This document shows positions 57,094 through 64,000 of a stretch of 64,000 nt of DNA, piece after piece (positions within the stretch are counted from its first letter, which is position 1; the number at the start of each line of letters is the position of its first letter). The stretch spans positions 1 to 64,000 of the forward strand of contig NZ_RRZK01000020.1 of NCBI RefSeq assembly GCF_004348895.1, given 5' to 3'. The translations under genes were made by a program, and so were the position numbers. The notes under the pieces were generated by a model. The model made no database searches. It saw only the letters and a list, made by a program, of their open reading frames with translations, and had not been told where the DNA came from. Origin of the DNA: Pseudomonas vancouverensis (lineage in GTDB: Bacteria; Pseudomonadota; Gammaproteobacteria; Pseudomonadales; Pseudomonadaceae).

Positions 57094-58191
57094 TCAAGTC
57101 TTGATCTCGAACGCAGTACTGGCCAGCCGCTCACCATTGACCATGATGTGCACCGCATGGCGACCGGCGTAATGCCGGCGGGTTGTCTGCTCCTTGATCT
57201 GCTGGCCTCGACTGATGGTCTCGGTCGCGTTGCCAGGCAAGGTCAGCGCCTTGAGCTTGAACACCTTGGCCGACGTGCTGCCATTGGCCTTGACGTAGTC
57301 GATGGCGTAATCGATCACCAGGCGCTGGCTGTCCGGCACCGTGGATTTGAGCGTAAACGACAGGGTGATCTTTTCCCCCAGGCCAATCACCGGCGGTTCG
57401 ACCTTCACCCCAACGATCTCGACTTCTGGCTTGGCGCCCGCGCCAATGATCGCCAGGGCGCGTTGATTGCCCTGTTTGATCAGGCTGCGCAACGCATGCC
57501 TGGCGATCCATGCGGTGTGTTTGTTGTCCAGCGACCAGCCCTCGATCAGGGTCAGTACCCACTCGGGGTGGTCCTTGGTGATGTCGTTGAGGTGATTGGC
57601 CACGGATTTGCGCACATACAGGCTAGGGTCGGCCTTGAGGTTGTCGAGGATGCCGGCAGCGAGCCTCGGGTCGGCCTGAACGGCTTCCAGGCGAAACGAC
57701 CAGGGCAGGCGTGGGCGGCAGCCTTCGCTGGCCAGGCGCCGCACGTGTTCGTTGTCGTCCAGCGACCAATCGTGCATCAGCTTGAGCGAGCGTTGCAGGT
57801 CACTGCGCAGGAAGTGGCGGATGGCGAACTCGGAGGAACCGAAGGCGGTGAAGTACTTGAGGGCCTGCATCGACTCATCGAAGGCCTGAGCGCCGTAACG
57901 GGCGACATAGTGCGGCAGGCACATGCTGACGAAAGCGCTGTTCAGGCGCGGGGCGAGGGCGCGCAGCACGTCCACGGACGCAGCGAAGTCCAGCGGCAGG
58001 ACCGCGTGCAGGCATTCACTGACGCGGGCCATGCGTTGCATCACTGACAGGTCCGCCAGGCCGGTTTTGGCAAGCTTGAGAAAAGCCTTGGCGTCAAACG
58101 CTGGATAGACCACCGCCATTTCGCTGGCGATATGTTCAAGGCGTTCGGCGTTGAAGATTTCCTTGAGGGCGGGGGATTGCTCGCTAGCCAT
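57094..58191 (-). CDS. AlkD-like HEAT-repeat protein
   Basis: 365 residues from the ATG at 58191 (AAGGACC upstream). The first 250 residues are HEAT-like helices (LVMQRMARVSECLHAVLPLD-like; FAIRHFLRSDLQRSLKLMHD; VRKSVANHLNDITKDHPEWV; HTAWIARHALRSLIKQGNQ). This is the AlkD-type DNA-glycosylase/DNA-binding fold, which flips and excises alkylated bases. The last 110 residues are a beta domain (TLPGNATETISRGQQIKEQT), which is not part of AlkD itself but is found with it in this group. A DNA repair role is suggested. The residues for base removal could not be checked. Confidence 0.78.
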   Translation of the reverse strand: MASEQSPALKEIFNAERLEHIASEMAVVYPAFDAKAFLKLAKTGLADLSVMQRMARVSECLHAVLPLDFAASVDVLRALAPRLNSAFVSMCLPHYVARYGAQAFDESMQALKYFTAFGSSEFAIRHFLRSDLQRSLKLMHDWSLDDNEHVRRLASEGCRPRLPWSFRLEAVQADPRLAAGILDNLKADPSLYVRKSVANHLNDITKDHPEWVLTLIEGWSLDNKHTAWIARHALRSLIKQGNQRALAIIGAGAKPEVEIVGVKVEPPVIGLGEKITLSFTLKSTVPDSQRLVIDYAIDYVKANGSTSAKVFKLKALTLPGNATETISRGQQIKEQTTRRHYAGRHAVHIMVNGERLASTAFEIKT

Positions 58192-58240
58192 GTGGGGTCC
58201 TTGAAAATAGTGGTTTATCCGATGCACCGCGTTAACGTTC

Positions 58241-58306
58241 ATCGCCAGCAAGCCAGGTCCTACAGGATTGATGCAGTCCCTGCAGGAGCCGGCGTGCTTG
58301 CGATGA
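58241..58306. repeat. Degenerate REPIN
   Basis: ATCGCCAGCAAGCCAGGTCC and the inverted CTGCAGGAGCCGGCGTGCTT..GCGAT share the REP pattern with several changes. It lies between the AlkD-like and KefB/C genes. Confidence 0.6.
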
Positions 58307-58321
58307 GGCCTATCGGTCACC

Positions 58322-60130
58322 TCAATCCTTGGCGGCCTGTTCTTCCAACTGATCCGACTCAAACAGCTTGGCCAGCTCCGCCCGGGCTTCCTGCGCGGTC
58401 TGCTTGACCTTCACCGCGTCGTCATACACCGCATGCTGGGCCTCGAGCACTTCTTCGTCATGCTGCTTGAAACGCTTGACCCGTGCCTCGGCCTGGGCCG
58501 GGGTCAACCCCAGGCCGATCAGGGTTTGCCGGCTCATTTCCAGGCTGGAGTAGAAGGTCTCGCGTATCGGCTGCGCGCCGACGTCCAGCAGGCGGTGAAC
58601 GTGCTGGCGGTTACGGGCGCGGGCGATGATTTTCATGTCCGGATAGAGCTTGCGCACCAGTTCCGCGGTCTTGATGTTAGTGTCCGGATCGTCGGTGGCG
58701 ATGATGAAGTACTCTGCCTGCTCGACCTTGGCGGCACTGAGGATTTCCGGGCGCATCGGGTCGCCATAGAACACCGGCACGCCACCGAAGCTGCGTGACA
58801 GCTCGATGGTTTCGACCGAGGTGTCGAGCGCAATGAACTTGATGTTCTGTGCCCGCAGGATCCGCGCAACGATCTGGCCCATGCGGCCCATGCCGGCGAT
58901 CACCACCCGCGGCGTATCGGCATCGATCGTGCGGAACTGCTCGGGAACTTCCACCGGTTGCACCCTGGGGCTGACCAGTCGCGCGCACACCAGCAACAAC
59001 AAGGGCGTCACCGCCATGGACAGGGTGATGGTCAGCACCAGTAAGTCGTGCAGTCCTGGGGCAAACAGACCTTGCTCGGCGCCGATCTTGAACACGACAA
59101 AGGCAAATTCACCACCGGCCGCGAGCACAATGCCCAGGCGAATGGCGCTGACCTTGCTCAGCCCACCGGCGAGGCGGCCGACGACAAACAGCAGCGGCAG
59201 CTTGATGGCGATCAGCAGCAGGGTCAGGCCCAACACCGCAATCGGTGTGCTGAACAGCAGGCTCAGGTTGGCGCCCATGCCCACGCTCATGAAAAACAGG
59301 CCCAGCAGCAGGCCCTTGAAGGGTTCGATCTGTGCTTCCAGTTCATGCCGGTATTCGGAGTCCGCCAGCAGCAGGCCGGCGAGGAAGGCGCCCAGCGCCA
59401 TGGAAATCCCCACCAGATCCATGAGCCACGCCGTGCCGATCACCACCAGCAATGCCGTGGCGGTGGAGACTTCCGGCAGCCGGGTCTTGGCGACGATGCG
59501 GAAGACCGGGCGCAGCAGATAACGTCCACCGATCACCACCACTGCGATACTGGCCAGCACTTGCAGGCCGTGGTTCAGGTCTTCAGCGGCGGTGGTGTGG
59601 TGATTGCCCCCGGCGAGCAACGGCACCATGGCGATCAACGGAATGGCGGCGATGTCCTGGAACAGCAGGATCGCAAACGCCAAGCGCCCGTGGGGGCTGG
59701 TCAGCTCCTTGCGTTCGGCCAGGCTTTGCAGGCCGAACGCGGTGGAAGACAGGGCCAGGCCAAGGCCGAGGACGATAGCGCTGTTCAGCGGCTGGCCGAA
59801 CACCATCAACGCCACCACGCCGATCACCGAACCGGTCAGCAGCACCTGTGCCAGGCCCACGCCGAACACCGTTCGGCGCATCACCCACAGGCGTCGCGGC
59901 GACAGTTCCAGGCCGATGATGAACAACAGCAACACCACACCCAGCTCCGAGATGTGCGCGACGCTTTGCGGGTTGCCGATCAGGCCCAGCATGGACGGGC
60001 CGATGATCACACCGGCCAGCAGATAGCCGATCACGGCGCCCAGTTGCAGGCGTTTGGCCAGGGGGACGATGAGCACAGCCGCGCAGAGGAATACGACGGC
60101 GGCTTGCAGCAGGTTGCCTTCATGGGGCAT
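58322..60130 (-). CDS. KefB/KefC-type monovalent cation:proton antiporter
   Basis: 602 residues from the ATG at 60130. Twelve to thirteen membrane helices of the CPA2 family (GVIIGPSMLGLIGN; ALSSTAFGLQSLAERKELTS; FLAGLLLADSEYRHELEAQI; FFMSVGMGANLSLL). A RCK/TrkA-N domain follows with VVIAGMGRMGQIVARILRAQ (GxGxxG). The C-terminus is a charged helix. In E. coli, KefC and KefB are glutathione-gated potassium efflux systems that acidify the cell against electrophiles. No ancillary KefF/KefG quinone-reductase gene is adjacent. Length and motifs are normal (KefC 620, KefB 601). Confidence 0.92.
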   Translation of the reverse strand: MPHEGNLLQAAVVFLCAAVLIVPLAKRLQLGAVIGYLLAGVIIGPSMLGLIGNPQSVAHISELGVVLLLFIIGLELSPRRLWVMRRTVFGVGLAQVLLTGSVIGVVALMVFGQPLNSAIVLGLGLALSSTAFGLQSLAERKELTSPHGRLAFAILLFQDIAAIPLIAMVPLLAGGNHHTTAAEDLNHGLQVLASIAVVVIGGRYLLRPVFRIVAKTRLPEVSTATALLVVIGTAWLMDLVGISMALGAFLAGLLLADSEYRHELEAQIEPFKGLLLGLFFMSVGMGANLSLLFSTPIAVLGLTLLLIAIKLPLLFVVGRLAGGLSKVSAIRLGIVLAAGGEFAFVVFKIGAEQGLFAPGLHDLLVLTITLSMAVTPLLLLVCARLVSPRVQPVEVPEQFRTIDADTPRVVIAGMGRMGQIVARILRAQNIKFIALDTSVETIELSRSFGGVPVFYGDPMRPEILSAAKVEQAEYFIIATDDPDTNIKTAELVRKLYPDMKIIARARNRQHVHRLLDVGAQPIRETFYSSLEMSRQTLIGLGLTPAQAEARVKRFKQHDEEVLEAQHAVYDDAVKVKQTAQEARAELAKLFESDQLEEQAAKD

Positions 60131-60205
60131 GGGGACACTCCAACACGCGGTACAGCGAAGATCGACAAGAATAAAGGCTGCGCTGCATGAAGGCGATGGG
60201 CGCCA

Positions 60206-61279
60206 CTACTCGTTGTGCGCACGCACCGAATATTCGCGACCCAGCCGGTATTGATTGTTGCCGCTGCGCTTGGCTTCGTACATCGCCAGGTCAGCGATGT
60301 GCAGCAGGCGATCCATGCTCGGTGCATGGTCGGGGAACACCGCGACCCCAAGGCTGGTGCCGATGTGGCGCTGGTCATGGCCGATGCTGACCGGCGGCGA
60401 CAGCTCGACGAAGATGTTCTGGCAGATGCTGCGCGCTTCGTCCTGCAGGCATTTGCCCGACGGCAGGCCCTGGAGGATGACCACGAATTCGTCGCCGCCG
60501 ATGCGCGCGGCGGTGTCGCCGACGCGCAAAATGCGCTTCAGGCGCTTGGCCATCGTCACCAGCACGTCATCGCCGGCCGCATGGCCGTAGCGATCGTTGA
60601 TCGCCTTGAAACCGTTGAGGTCGATGAACACCAGGGCCACCCGCGTGCCGCTGCTTCGCGCCTGTTCCAGCGCCGCGGCCAGGCGTTCTTCGAGCACCAG
60701 CCGATTGGGCAGGCCGGTCAGCGGGTCGTAGTGGGCGAGGAACTTGAGGTAACTGGCGGAGGCCTTTTCCTCGGTGATGTCGCGTACCACCCCCATCATT
60801 TTTATTGTCTCGTCGAGCTCATTCCTGACCACGTTGCCGGTCTCGCGCAGCCAGCGAATGGTGCCGTCGGGCCAGACCACGCGGTATTCCTCGTCATGGT
60901 TTTCACCGGTTTGCAGGCAGCGCAACTCACCGGCACGCACCCGGGCCCGATCATCCGGGTGCACGCAGGAGCAGAACAGGGCGTAGGAGGGCGTCACTTC
61001 GCCGACCTTGAAGCCGAACATGGCGAAAATCGCCTCCGACCAGTACAGCCGGTCGGTGTCGACATCCCAGTCCCAGGTGCCGATGCGGGCGAAGTACTGG
61101 CTGCGCTTGAAACGCTCGGCGTCGCCGTCCTGGCGGATGTTCTGCCCTTCGGACAGGTCGTGGATGATGGCCCGGTACTCGGCCAGTTGCCTGCGCAACG
61201 CCCGTTCGCGCCGAATCAGCACGGCGATCAGTGCGAGCAACATCAAGCCGCAGGTCAGGCTGGTCCAGAACAGGGTCAT
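60206..61279 (-). CDS. Diguanylate cyclase with one membrane helix and PAS domain
   Basis: 357 residues from ATG 61279 (start uncertain: no good ribosome site here or at 61306). An N-terminal helix (FWTSLTCGLMLLALIAVLI) anchors the protein. A PAS domain of the PAS_3 type follows (WDWDVDTDRLYWSEAIFAMF; EYRVVWPDGTIRWLRETGNV). The GGDEF domain has DPLTGLPNRLVLEERLAAAL, and the intact ARIGGDEFVVIL catalytic loop. An RVGD I-site is 5 residues before it, so product inhibition is expected. It makes cyclic di-GMP from GTP. It is co-oriented with the KefB/C gene. Confidence 0.92.
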   Translation of the reverse strand: MTLFWTSLTCGLMLLALIAVLIRRERALRRQLAEYRAIIHDLSEGQNIRQDGDAERFKRSQYFARIGTWDWDVDTDRLYWSEAIFAMFGFKVGEVTPSYALFCSCVHPDDRARVRAGELRCLQTGENHDEEYRVVWPDGTIRWLRETGNVVRNELDETIKMMGVVRDITEEKASASYLKFLAHYDPLTGLPNRLVLEERLAAALEQARSSGTRVALVFIDLNGFKAINDRYGHAAGDDVLVTMAKRLKRILRVGDTAARIGGDEFVVILQGLPSGKCLQDEARSICQNIFVELSPPVSIGHDQRHIGTSLGVAVFPDHAPSMDRLLHIADLAMYEAKRSGNNQYRLGREYSVRAHNE

Positions 61280-61469
61280 TGACAGGTGGCCGTCATGGCA
61301 TGGCACCGTAGGATTGAAAGGGTGGCAAGTGGCTATTATCCATCAGACCCTGTGGGCTAACAGCTCTAAACGACGGGATCCGGGCAAGAACAGTTGCCAA
61401 TAGCAGGCAAATCTGGGAAAACGGCGCCCGTCAGGCCCTGTTGGGCGAGAGAGCATACGAGTGAAATCA

Positions 61470-61808
61470 ATGAATGACGAGCTGCAGGTAATCGATCTTC
61501 AGGCGGGTGACGGTAAAGCCGCCGTCAAAGGCGCATTGATCACCACTCAGTACCGGGGTTGGCTGGAAGACGGCACGGAATTCGATTCCTCCTACAGCCG
61601 TGGCAAGCCGTTCCAGTGCGTGATCGGCACAGGCCGTGTGATCAAGGGCTGGGACCAGGGCATCATCGGCATGCAGGTCGGCGGCAAACGCAAGCTGCTG
61701 GTGCCGGCGTACCTTGCCTATGGCGAACGCACCATGGGCAAGATTACGCCGAACTCCAACCTGATCTTCGAGATCGAGTTGCTGGAAGTGCTGACCCGCG
61801 ACGATTGA
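61470..61808 (+). CDS. FKBP-type peptidyl-prolyl isomerase
   Basis: 112 residues from ATG 61470, or 115 from GTG 61461; neither start has a strong ribosome site. FKBP landmarks are present: YRGWLEDGTEFDSSYSRGKP, VIKGWDQGIIGMQVGGKRKL and LAYGERTMGKITPNSNLIFE. The single FKBP domain has no signal peptide, no SlyD flap or metal tail. It isomerises Xaa-Pro bonds in the cytoplasm. It is convergent with the P450 gene, with a 6-base gap between stop codons. Confidence 0.92.
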   Translation: MNDELQVIDLQAGDGKAAVKGALITTQYRGWLEDGTEFDSSYSRGKPFQCVIGTGRVIKGWDQGIIGMQVGGKRKLLVPAYLAYGERTMGKITPNSNLIFEIELLEVLTRDD

Positions 61809-61814
61809 GCGCTA

Positions 61815-62942
61815 TCAGGCTTGTGGTGCATCGCTGAACAAAGGAATCCGGCCGTTCAGCGACGGGCGATAGTGCCAGGACAGACCGTTGGGAAAAGGTG
61901 ACAGCGCCAATATCTGCTTCAGCGTGGCGCCGGCAATGTACAGGGCCAGTGTTTGCCCCGGGCATTGATGACGCCCGGCGCCGAACGTGAAGCTGCGCCG
62001 GTTCGGCCGCTGCAGCCGGAAAGTGTCAGGGTCGTCATTGAGTTGCGGGTCGCGATTGGCCGAGGCGAGTAACACCAGGATCACATCGCCCGGCTTGAGG
62101 CTTGCACCTTCGACATTGCACGGTGCATTGACGAAACGGCGGGTGTTTTGCACCGACGGATCACAACGTTGCACTTCGGCCACGAGGTCATCGACGCGGG
62201 TGGTTTCGGCGCGTGCTGCCGGGTGTTGCATGAGGGCCAGCGCGCTATTGCCGATCAATCCGGCAGTGGCTTCATAGGTCTGCGAAAGCAGGCCGATCAG
62301 GTTGGCAATCAGCGTCTGTTGATCGCTTGATGCAGCGGCAAAACGCTCGCAGATGCCACTGAGCAATGGACTTCGCGTAGTTTGCTCATCGAGCAGCTCA
62401 ACAAAGTAACCGCCCAGCTGCTCCGCGGCTGCATGGGCCGCTGCCAGTTGCTCCGCGCTGCTGAGGGGGGACAGACAGGCGACGAAGTCTGCACTCAGTT
62501 CACTGATGATGCGCCCTTGTGCCGGCGAAAACCCCAAGAGTGCCGCGACTACACCCACCGGCCCACGGAACATGGCGTTGTACAGCCCTGCAGCATCCGC
62601 AGTCATCAATCGAGCACTGACCAATGCTTCGACGGCCTGCCTGTCAATCAGCTCCAGCCCCGGTGCAATCGCCGCCCGTGGGCAGCGCTGGCGTTCGCCT
62701 TCGTTCATCCGCATCAACTGGGCAAACACCTGGCCTGCCATGCCGTCGGCAATGGCCTTGGGCACCGGTTCCTGCTGGGGCCTGACGTGACAGTCTGGAT
62801 GGGCAAGCACGGCGGCCGCCGCCTGGGCGCTGCTGGCGACCCACAGGTTCAGGGCAGCATCAAACATCAATCCACCCGCGGCGCGCAGTTGTGCGTAATA
62901 AGGATACGGATCGGCATGGGTTGCAGCGCTGATCGGGTCCAT
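61815..62942 (-). CDS. Cytochrome P450
   Basis: 375 residues from the ATG at 62942. The heme-binding loop FTFGAGRHQCPGQTLA with its Cys ligand is present. The ExxR motif is EVQR (in VAEVQRCDPSVQNT). The I-helix reads LLSQTYEATAGLIGN and lacks the standard (A/G)GxxT, although an acid and a Thr are near. Family size is slightly short for a bacterial P450 (about 400). No ferredoxin or reductase gene is adjacent. It is divergent from an ArsR-type gene, with 80 bases between starts, so it is probably controlled by it. Substrate unknown. Confidence 0.93.
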   Translation of the reverse strand: MDPISAATHADPYPYYAQLRAAGGLMFDAALNLWVASSAQAAAAVLAHPDCHVRPQQEPVPKAIADGMAGQVFAQLMRMNEGERQRCPRAAIAPGLELIDRQAVEALVSARLMTADAAGLYNAMFRGPVGVVAALLGFSPAQGRIISELSADFVACLSPLSSAEQLAAAHAAAEQLGGYFVELLDEQTTRSPLLSGICERFAAASSDQQTLIANLIGLLSQTYEATAGLIGNSALALMQHPAARAETTRVDDLVAEVQRCDPSVQNTRRFVNAPCNVEGASLKPGDVILVLLASANRDPQLNDDPDTFRLQRPNRRSFTFGAGRHQCPGQTLALYIAGATLKQILALSPFPNGLSWHYRPSLNGRIPLFSDAPQA

Positions 62943-63022
62943 GGGGTTGCAGCCTTTTGTTGTGGGAAAGTGTTGCTACTATCTGCAGTCCAAGGGGGCG
63001 ATGATTCGTCCGGGAGCGAAAT

Positions 63023-63781
63023 ATGAGTGCAGAACAACACGACCTGGGCCTTTCCCGGGTGGCGGCGGCGATTGCAGAACCTGCGCGAACGAAAATGCTC
63101 TGTTCGCTGATGGATGGCCACGCCCGCACCAGCACTGAATTGGCGGCGGTGGCCGAGGTCAGCGCATCGACGGCCAGCGCCCACCTGGCCAAACTCAAGG
63201 ACCTGGCCTTGGTGCGCCTGCACGCGCAAGGTCGGCATCGCTACTACAGCCTGGCGGACAAGCAAGTGGCCCAGGCGCTGGAAGCCTTGATGGTGATTGG
63301 CCAGAACACAGCGCCGACCTTCAAGCCCAACACGCCGGATCGCCTGCAATTCGCCCGGACTTGCTACGACCACCTGGCCGGAACCCTGGCGGTGCTGCTG
63401 CACGACCGCCTGCTTGAAGCCGGCTGGCTGCAGGAAACCGACGAACGCGCCTATCGCTTGAGCGACAGCGGTACGGCAATGTTCGAGACGCTGGGCATCG
63501 AGGTGCAGGACTTGAGCGCGCAGCGTCGGCGTTTTGCCTGCCCATGCCTGGACTGGAGCATGCGCCGCCCGCATCTGGGTGGATCGTTGGGCGCGGCGTT
63601 ATTGCAAATGGCGCTCAAGCGCAAATGGCTGACCCAGGACCTGGACAGTCGGGCGCTGGCGCTGACGGCGTTAGGGCGCAAGGAAATCGGCGGACGTTTG
63701 GGGGTTGAGCTGCCCTCGGCGATTGAGGACACAGGCAGGCGATCACAGCCGAAAAGGCCATCGCTCAACGCTATTGCGTAG
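63023..63781 (+). CDS. ArsR-family regulator with long C-terminal domain
   Basis: 252 residues from ATG 63023. Winged helix at the N-terminus (PARTKMLCSLMDGHARTSTE; ASTASAHLAKLKDLALVRLH; GRHRYYSLADKQVAQALEAL). The 150-residue extension with ARTCYDHLAGTLAVLLHDRL, FACPCLDWSMRRPHLGGSLG and a Leu-rich C-terminal end is typical for a long ArsR subgroup. Cys-Pro-Cys may bind metal or respond to thiol stress. It is divergent from the P450 gene. The stop codon lies within a REP fragment. Confidence 0.88.
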   Translation: MSAEQHDLGLSRVAAAIAEPARTKMLCSLMDGHARTSTELAAVAEVSASTASAHLAKLKDLALVRLHAQGRHRYYSLADKQVAQALEALMVIGQNTAPTFKPNTPDRLQFARTCYDHLAGTLAVLLHDRLLEAGWLQETDERAYRLSDSGTAMFETLGIEVQDLSAQRRRFACPCLDWSMRRPHLGGSLGAALLQMALKRKWLTQDLDSRALALTALGRKEIGGRLGVELPSAIEDTGRRSQPKRPSLNAIA

Positions 63782-63800
63782 GAGCTAGCTCGCTCCTGCA
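63778..63800. repeat. Single REP element overlapping the ArsR stop codon
   Basis: TAGGAGCTAGCTCGCTCCTG has the REP core with a short palindrome GGAGC...GCTCC. Its TAG is the stop codon of the ArsR-type gene (63779-63781), so the insertion or spread of the REP unit may have set the protein's end. Confidence 0.65.
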
Positions 63801-63814
63801 AAAAACCGAAAAAA

Positions 63815-63848
63815 AGCCCCCGATCGGTCACCCGAACGGGGGCTTTTG
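63815..63848. terminator. Bidirectional terminator between ArsR and ilvE
   Basis: AGCCCCCG and CGGGGGCT pair over 8 bp around a 14-base loop, with A-run before and T-run after. It serves the convergent ArsR and ilvE genes. Confidence 0.82.
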
Positions 63849-63864
63849 TGCATCCGGCGTCAGG

Positions 63865-64000
63865 TCAGACCTTGACGATCCAGCCGGCTGGAGCTTCGAT
63901 GTCGCCGGTTTGCACGCCGGTCAGCTCTTTGTAGAGCTTCTGGGTGACCGGGCCGACTTCGGTTTCGCTGTGGAACACGTGCAGGTGGTCGTTGTAGCTG
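63865..64000 (-). CDS. ilvE: Branched-chain amino acid aminotransferase, C-terminal end
   Basis: The frame is open from the window edge to the stop (TGA, at 63865-63867 on the plus side). The 44 residues visible include SYNDHLHVFHSETEVGPVTQ, QKLYKELTGVQTGD and the end EAPAGWIVKV. This is the C-terminus of pseudomonad IlvE as I remember it. The enzyme transfers the amino group in leucine, isoleucine and valine synthesis with PLP. The active-site Lys lies outside the window. The call rests on the end only, but the fit is very close. Confidence 0.88.
   Translation of the reverse strand, partial: SYNDHLHVFHSETEVGPVTQKLYKELTGVQTGDIEAPAGWIVKV

Noticed and set aside
57094-58191. HEAT protein at 57 kb as a paralogue of the one at 45 kb
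   Set aside because: The repeats differ in type (AlkD-like helices against PBS-lyase-like repeats), and the proteins do not align beyond general helix pattern.

Overview
The window is chromosomal DNA of a Pseudomonas, most likely of the P. fluorescens group. The evidence is the GC-rich codon use, REP/REPIN repeats of the P. fluorescens type (cores such as GGAGCGAGCTTGCTCGCGAT), the YccA-like gene beside tRNA-Ser, and the near-typical pseudomonad IlvE C-terminus at the right edge. The species cannot be fixed from the sequence alone.

1-25.5 kb is the right-hand part of a prophage. It opens with the end of a tyrosine integrase, followed by a zinc-finger protein, a Q-type antiterminator, a membrane-anchored coiled-coil protein that looks like cargo, and a holin. 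The late region is mosaic. Packaging and head genes are of lambda type (Nu1/DUF1441 and GpA terminase, gpW-like joiner, lambda portal, a ClpP-protease/major-capsid fusion, decoration protein, FII-like joiner). The tail is a P2-type contractile tail (V, W, J, I, fibre genes, a C-type-lectin-like receptor-binding protein, sheath, tube, two E-type chaperones, tape measure, U, X, D). A GH19 endolysin and nested Rz/Rz1 spanins end the phage. Five hairpin-plus-T-tract elements sit just upstream of module-starting genes, as expected for an operon read through by an antiterminator. No repressor, replication gene or att site can be seen here; the left part of the prophage lies outside the window.

25.6-38.6 kb is host DNA: a DmpA-type peptidase with an APC permease and a divergent LuxR regulator; a small patch with decayed short genes around a secreted protein; tRNA-Ser(UGA); a YccA-like membrane protein; Lrp and an EamA exporter, divergent; a FUSC protein; a GapN-like aldehyde dehydrogenase; a Dyp-type peroxidase and a Gfo/Idh/MocA oxidoreductase.

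38.7-46.2 kb is one apparent operon, and the part most likely to hold an undescribed pathway. A GntR/UTRA regulator with its own palindromic operator is followed by a flavoprotein and a small two-cluster ferredoxin that resemble the AprA/AprB pair, a NitT/TauT-type ABC importer whose binding protein carries an extra NosL-like C-terminal region, a HEAT-repeat protein and a DUF971 protein. The substrate is unknown.

46.4-56.1 kb holds a DUF427 protein, an AT-rich orphan gene, a Fur-box-controlled FecI/FecR/TonB receptor system, and an MFS transporter with a GMC oxidoreductase. A shrunken, chimeric copy of the MFS and GMC 3' ends lies on the other side of the iron system, so the locus was duplicated and then deleted at a short homology.

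56.1-64 kb is ordinary chromosome: a LysR regulator, an AlkD-like HEAT protein, a KefB/KefC-type antiporter, a diguanylate cyclase, an FKBP isomerase, a P450 with a divergent ArsR regulator, and the end of ilvE.
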